Below the pieces are notes generated by a model. It saw only the letters and a program-made list of their open reading frames with translations, was not told the origin of the DNA and did no database searches. A DNA stretch of 8,542 bases from JANOBJ01 sp031411575 (GTDB lineage Bacteria; Pseudomonadota; Gammaproteobacteria; Burkholderiales; Burkholderiaceae_C), in the NCBI GenBank assembly GCA_031411575.1, contig JANOBJ010000396.1, positions 1 through 8,542 of the forward strand. Reading direction: 5' to 3'. Below, piece after piece: positions 5,922-8,542 of this stretch. Numbering within the stretch: the stretch's first letter is position 1; each line of letters opens with the position of its first letter. The translations under genes were made by a program, and so were the position numbers.

Positions 5922-6305
5922 ATGTTGCGACCCATTCTTGGCCTTGCTACGCTGGCACTGGCGCTGACGCTGTTCAGCCCATCCAGTTTCGCGGAAAGCT
6001 GCGAGGCGATTCGCGCCCAGATCGACGCCAAGGTTCGCGCGGGCGGCGTTCAGCAGTTCACGCTCACCACGGTGGACGCGGGCGCCACGGCGCCGGGCAA
6101 GGTGGTGGGCAGTTGCGACAGGGGCACGAAGAAGATCGTTTACGCGGCGGGCGGCCGATCCGGCGCAGCTGCCACCGGCTCTGCCACCACGCCCAGCGCA
6201 GCGCCGGTCAGCACGCGCCCGGCACCAGCCAAAAAGGGCACACAGGCGATTCTGACCGAGTGCAAGGACGGGACGGTGTCGATGGGCGGGGACTGCAAGA
6301 AGTAG
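5922..6305 (+). CDS. DUF1161-family exported protein
   Basis: The 127-residue protein has a signal peptide (MLRPILGLATLALALTLFSP, cleavage near residue 25) followed by a DUF1161 domain at residues 27-76: C-E-A-I-R-A-Q-I-D-A-K, the FTLTTVDAGATAPGKVVGSC stretch and GTKKIVYA. The two cysteines (27 and 65) probably form a disulphide. The E. coli YnfD protein belongs to this domain family; its function is not known. After an Ala/Thr/Pro linker (77-104) comes a second cysteine pair in LTECKDGTVSMGGDCKK (114 and 125). The ATG at 5922 is chosen because the AGAGGGA ribosome site is 7 nt away; the ATG at 5916 would be only 1 nt from it. Confidence 0.85.
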   Translation: MLRPILGLATLALALTLFSPSSFAESCEAIRAQIDAKVRAGGVQQFTLTTVDAGATAPGKVVGSCDRGTKKIVYAAGGRSGAAATGSATTPSAAPVSTRPAPAKKGTQAILTECKDGTVSMGGDCKK

Positions 6306-6402
6306 CGCGGCGCGGCGGGTGGCGGTGCGGTTTGGTCGACCTGGTCAGCGTGCCGACCGGCGCAGGCCCAGAACGTGAAATTTCGAGTCAAATCGCCGCG
6401 AG

Positions 6403-6446
6403 GTCCGCTTGTTCTGGTGATAGTTTGCTATTATTTAAATAGCATT
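6403..6446 (-). repeat. Dispersed intergenic repeat, copy C (partial or degenerate)
   Basis: The core at 6426-6444 is TGCTAT, 7-nt spacer, ATAGCA, in the same orientation as copy B. By eye, 34 of the first 44 bases match copy B, including ATAGCAAAC, ACCA and GCGGAC in minus-strand reading. Similarity fades further into the tail (about 6380-6402). It lies in the gap between two convergent genes. Confidence 0.65.
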
Positions 6447-6480
6447 CCTCAAAACCCCGTATCGAGGCCCCGAAGCGTCC

Positions 6481-6531
6481 GGAAGAGCCCGGAAGAGCCC
6501 GGAAGAGCCCGGAAGCAGCCCGAAAGAGGCC
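6481..6531. repeat. Tandem repeat of a 10-bp unit
   Basis: Three perfect head-to-tail copies of GGAAGAGCCC (6481-6510) are followed by a fourth with one inserted C and a fifth degenerate copy ending near 6531. The array lies directly beyond the stop codon of the aromatic-rich protein gene (TGA at 6532-6534 on the minus strand), so in transcripts it would be at the start of the 3' untranslated region. Confidence 0.8.
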
Positions 6532-7710
6532 TCAGGGCCGCCTGTCGTTCCCGCGGTCGTCACCCTGGCGCCCGCGGTGCTCGCGGCCCTGTCCGCGCGG
6601 CTCATTCGGCTGCCCCGCTTGTGCCACCGCTGGTTGCGCCGACGGCTGACTCTGCGGCTGGGTCTGCGGCTGCACACGGTGGGGCCGCTGCGCGTGCGGC
6701 TGTTGTGGCGGAGGCTGTTGTGGCTGCGCCTGCTGCTGTTGCGGCGGCCGTGGGGGCGGCTGCACACGCTGGGGCGGCGGCGGCTGGGGCTGCGGCTGGG
6801 CTTGCACCACGGGCGCGGGCTGCACGCGCAGCGGCGCCGGCGGCACCGCGTTCGGAATGCGCGGTGGCGGCAGGATTGCCGCGCCTTGGGCCGGGGCCGG
6901 GGCCGGCGCCGACACCAGAGGGCGCGGTAACACCCCCTCGGCACGGCCGTCCCCACGCCGGTCAACACGACCATCCCCCCGCCCATCCCAACGCCCACCG
7001 CCTTGACCGTCAGGCCGCCCCTGCCAGCGTCCATCGCCTCGATGGTCATCCCGGCTATCGCCGCGCTGCCCGTGCGGCGGCGGCTCCACCCGAATCGGCA
7101 CGGCCGGCTGGCCGATGATCTGCCGATTGACGGGATCGTGGGGCCGATAGCGGTCATGTTCGGCGCGGATGGCGCGCTGCTGCTCGATGGAGCCAGGGTA
7201 CCGGTCGCCCCGGTAGTACTGCTGGTAGGCGGGCAGTGGCGCCGGGCGCGGCGCGTGGCGCGGGTCCCAGCGGTCCCAGCCGTGGCGGTGGCGCGCCCAG
7301 TTGGGGCCCCAATGGTCGCCCCAGCGCGGCGGCGCATCCATGAACCAGCCATTGAAGTACACCGGCGGCTGGCGGTAGTAGCGCACTGGCACACGCAGCA
7401 CGTACACCGGTACCACCTCGGGCGCGACCCATTGCCACGGGCCGTTGTACCAGGGGCTGGCATACCAGCGGTCATCCACCAGCACCCAGTACAGGCCGTC
7501 ATAGAAAAAGTAGTTGGCGTTGAGCTGCGGCGCGTAGTACACCGGGTAGCCCGGCACCTGGGCGAGTTCCGGGTAGGCCGGCGTGTAGACGCCGATCTGC
7601 GCGCCGGGCACGCCGATGTTGACGTCCACACTGACCTGCGCCTGCACGGCCGCGGCCGGCGCCACCGCCAGGGCCATCGCGATGCAGAGGGTTCTGAAAT
7701 TCGGGCTCAT
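6532..7710 (-). CDS. Exported aromatic-rich protein with low-complexity tail
   Basis: The 392-residue product starts with a signal peptide (AMALAVAPAAAVQAQ, cleavage after residue 24) and a VSVDVNIGVPG beta segment. Residues 55-150 are dense in Tyr, Trp and Pro, with YPVYYAP, NYFFYDGLYWVLVDDRWYAS, NGPWQWVAPE and PPRWGDHWGPNWARHRHGW, resembling the envelope proteins with WXXGXW/YXWXG-type repeats common in Burkholderiales. From about residue 215 it is low complexity: a Gly/Asp/Arg block with repeated GDGR (222-256), a Pro/Gln-rich block (about 296-366), and a basic RG-type end. The start at 7710 is preferred because an AAGGA site lies 7 nt upstream; an ATG at 7752 would need an unusual N-terminus. 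It probably sits in the cell envelope, but the function is unknown. Two antisense frames over it are shadows. Confidence 0.82.
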   Translation of the reverse strand: MSPNFRTLCIAMALAVAPAAAVQAQVSVDVNIGVPGAQIGVYTPAYPELAQVPGYPVYYAPQLNANYFFYDGLYWVLVDDRWYASPWYNGPWQWVAPEVVPVYVLRVPVRYYRQPPVYFNGWFMDAPPRWGDHWGPNWARHRHGWDRWDPRHAPRPAPLPAYQQYYRGDRYPGSIEQQRAIRAEHDRYRPHDPVNRQIIGQPAVPIRVEPPPHGQRGDSRDDHRGDGRWQGRPDGQGGGRWDGRGDGRVDRRGDGRAEGVLPRPLVSAPAPAPAQGAAILPPPRIPNAVPPAPLRVQPAPVVQAQPQPQPPPPQRVQPPPRPPQQQQAQPQQPPPQQPHAQRPHRVQPQTQPQSQPSAQPAVAQAGQPNEPRGQGREHRGRQGDDRGNDRRP

Positions 7711-7844
7711 GGGCTGTCCTTTGCCAAGCGACTGGGGCCTGCACTTGTTCAACGCCCCGCGCAGACCCCACGATGACCCTGCCGTGCAAAGCCTGTACGG
7801 GTGCCCGGTAACAGTGTGTGCGGGCCATCGCGGGTGTCCAGACG

Positions 7845-7872
7845 AAAAAAAACGGCCCGAAGGCCGCTTTTT
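7845..7872 (-). terminator. Strong Rho-independent terminator of acnB
   Basis: On the minus strand, a CGGCC-TTCG-GGCCG hairpin (7866 to 7853) is closed by the extra-stable C(UUCG)G tetraloop and is followed by eight T's (7852 to 7845). It lies 34 bp beyond the acnB stop. On the plus strand the T run TTTTT (7868-7872) also follows the stem, so the site may act in both directions. Confidence 0.9.
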
Positions 7873-7900
7873 GGGGGTTGCCGGGAGGCGCAGATGCGCG

Positions 7901-8542
7901 TCAGGCCGCCACGCCGTCGGCCACCTCTTTGAACTCGGCGATCTGGTCGAAGTTCAGGTACTTGTAGACCTTGTCGCCGTTGGCCGACAGCACGCCCATG
8001 TCGGCCAGGTACTCGGCGCGGGTGGGGATGTGGCCCAGCTTGGAGCAAATCGCCGACAGCTCGGCCGAGCCCAGGTACACATTGGTGTTCTTGCCGAGCC
8101 GGTTGGGGAAGTTGCGGGTGCTGGTGGACATGACCGTGGCGCCCTCTTTCACCTGCGCCTGGTTGCCCATGCACAGGCTGCAGCCCGGCATTTCCATGCG
8201 GGCGCCGGCCGCGCCGAACACACCGTAATGGCCTTCCTCGGTGAGCTGGTGCGCGTCCATCTTGGTGGGCGGCGCCATCCACAGCTTGACCGGGATGTCG
8301 CGTTTGCCTTCGAGCAGCTTGCTGGCCGCGCGGAAGTGGCCGATGTTGGTCATGCACGAGCCGATGAAGACCTCGTCGATGTGGGTGCCGGCCACGTCGC
8401 TCAGGAACTTGGCGTCGTCCGGGTCGTTCGGGCAGCAGAGGATGGGTTCCTTGATGTCGGCCAGGTCGATCTCGATGACGTGGGCGTATTCAGCGTCGAC
8501 ATCGGCCTTCATCAACTCGGGTTTGGCCAGCCAAGCTTCGAC
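7901..8542 (-). CDS. acnB: Aconitate hydratase B, C-terminal part (start beyond right edge)
   Basis: The frame is open to the right edge and ends at the TGA at 7901-7903, giving the last 213 residues of a protein of about 860. The sequence matches AcnB: DLADIKEPILCCPNDPDDAK, VFIGSCMTNIGHFRAA, APPTKMDAHQL, PGCSLCMGNQAQVKEGATVMST and NFPNRLGKNTNVYLGSAELSA. The three cysteines expected to hold the 4Fe-4S cluster are present: one in the FIGSC segment and two in the PGCSLC pair. The enzyme interconverts citrate and isocitrate in the TCA cycle, and AcnB also acts as 2-methylisocitrate dehydratase. Nothing is unusual in this part. It ends at a strong terminator, so it is not obviously cotranscribed with the next minus-strand gene. 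Confidence 0.97.
   Translation of the reverse strand, partial: VEAWLAKPELMKADVDAEYAHVIEIDLADIKEPILCCPNDPDDAKFLSDVAGTHIDEVFIGSCMTNIGHFRAASKLLEGKRDIPVKLWMAPPTKMDAHQLTEEGHYGVFGAAGARMEMPGCSLCMGNQAQVKEGATVMSTSTRNFPNRLGKNTNVYLGSAELSAICSKLGHIPTRAEYLADMGVLSANGDKVYKYLNFDQIAEFKEVADGVAA

Noticed and set aside
6435..7631. 398-codon minus-strand frame and a + strand frame at 7003-7776 in the same region
   Set aside because: Both are out-of-frame shadows of the 392-residue exported protein; they lack motifs and are Arg/Ser- or Arg/Val-rich.
1..8542. CRISPR arrays, tRNA or rRNA genes, insertion sequences
   Set aside because: No direct repeat arrays with spacers, no cloverleaf arms with a CCA-like end, no transposase or terminal inverted repeat pair was seen.

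Overview
The window looks like chromosomal DNA of a high-GC betaproteobacterium, most likely of the family Comamonadaceae (Acidovorax / Polaromonas / Rhodoferax relatives). This rests on the strong GC bias, the proteins present (a B-type aconitase, a ProQ/FinO protein with a long Pro/Ala/Arg N-terminus, a small EF-hand secreted protein, an aromatic-rich envelope protein) and an AT-rich palindromic intergenic repeat of a kind I recall from that family. No transposase, integrase, phage, CRISPR, tRNA or rRNA gene is visible. The gene content is ordinary; the more unusual signals are in the non-coding DNA.

Left part (1-1380, + strand): the tail of a FAD-linked oxidase, an intergenic gap holding repeat copy A, then an XRE-family regulator with an MmyB-type ligand domain. 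A bidirectional hairpin terminator closes it against the facing minus-strand block.

Minus-strand block (1376-3821), read right to left: an uncharacterised 136-residue protein, whose stop overlaps (ATGA) the start of an AMP-forming acyl-CoA synthetase, then a 179-bp gap with a large perfect-armed stem-loop, then a Met-rich EF-hand secreted protein. The first two genes look translationally coupled.

Plus-strand block (3977-6305): a ProQ/FinO-family RNA chaperone whose leader contains a long hairpin, repeat copy B, a SnoaL-like (NTF2-fold) protein, and two small exported proteins (one of unknown family, one DUF1161), each with a short hairpin beside its Shine-Dalgarno sequence.

Right part (6306-8542, minus strand): repeat copy C and a 10-bp tandem repeat lie at the convergent 3' ends; then come a large exported aromatic-rich protein with a Gly/Asp/Arg and Pro/Gln low-complexity tail, a strong UUCG-loop terminator, and the C-terminal quarter of aconitase B (acnB) running off the right edge.

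I see no operon encoding a defence or other complex system. Most worth a second look are the dispersed repeat family (three copies in 6.1 kb, two orientations), the two large leader hairpins (1696-1744 and 3905-3951), and the coupled unknown gene upstream of the acyl-CoA synthetase.
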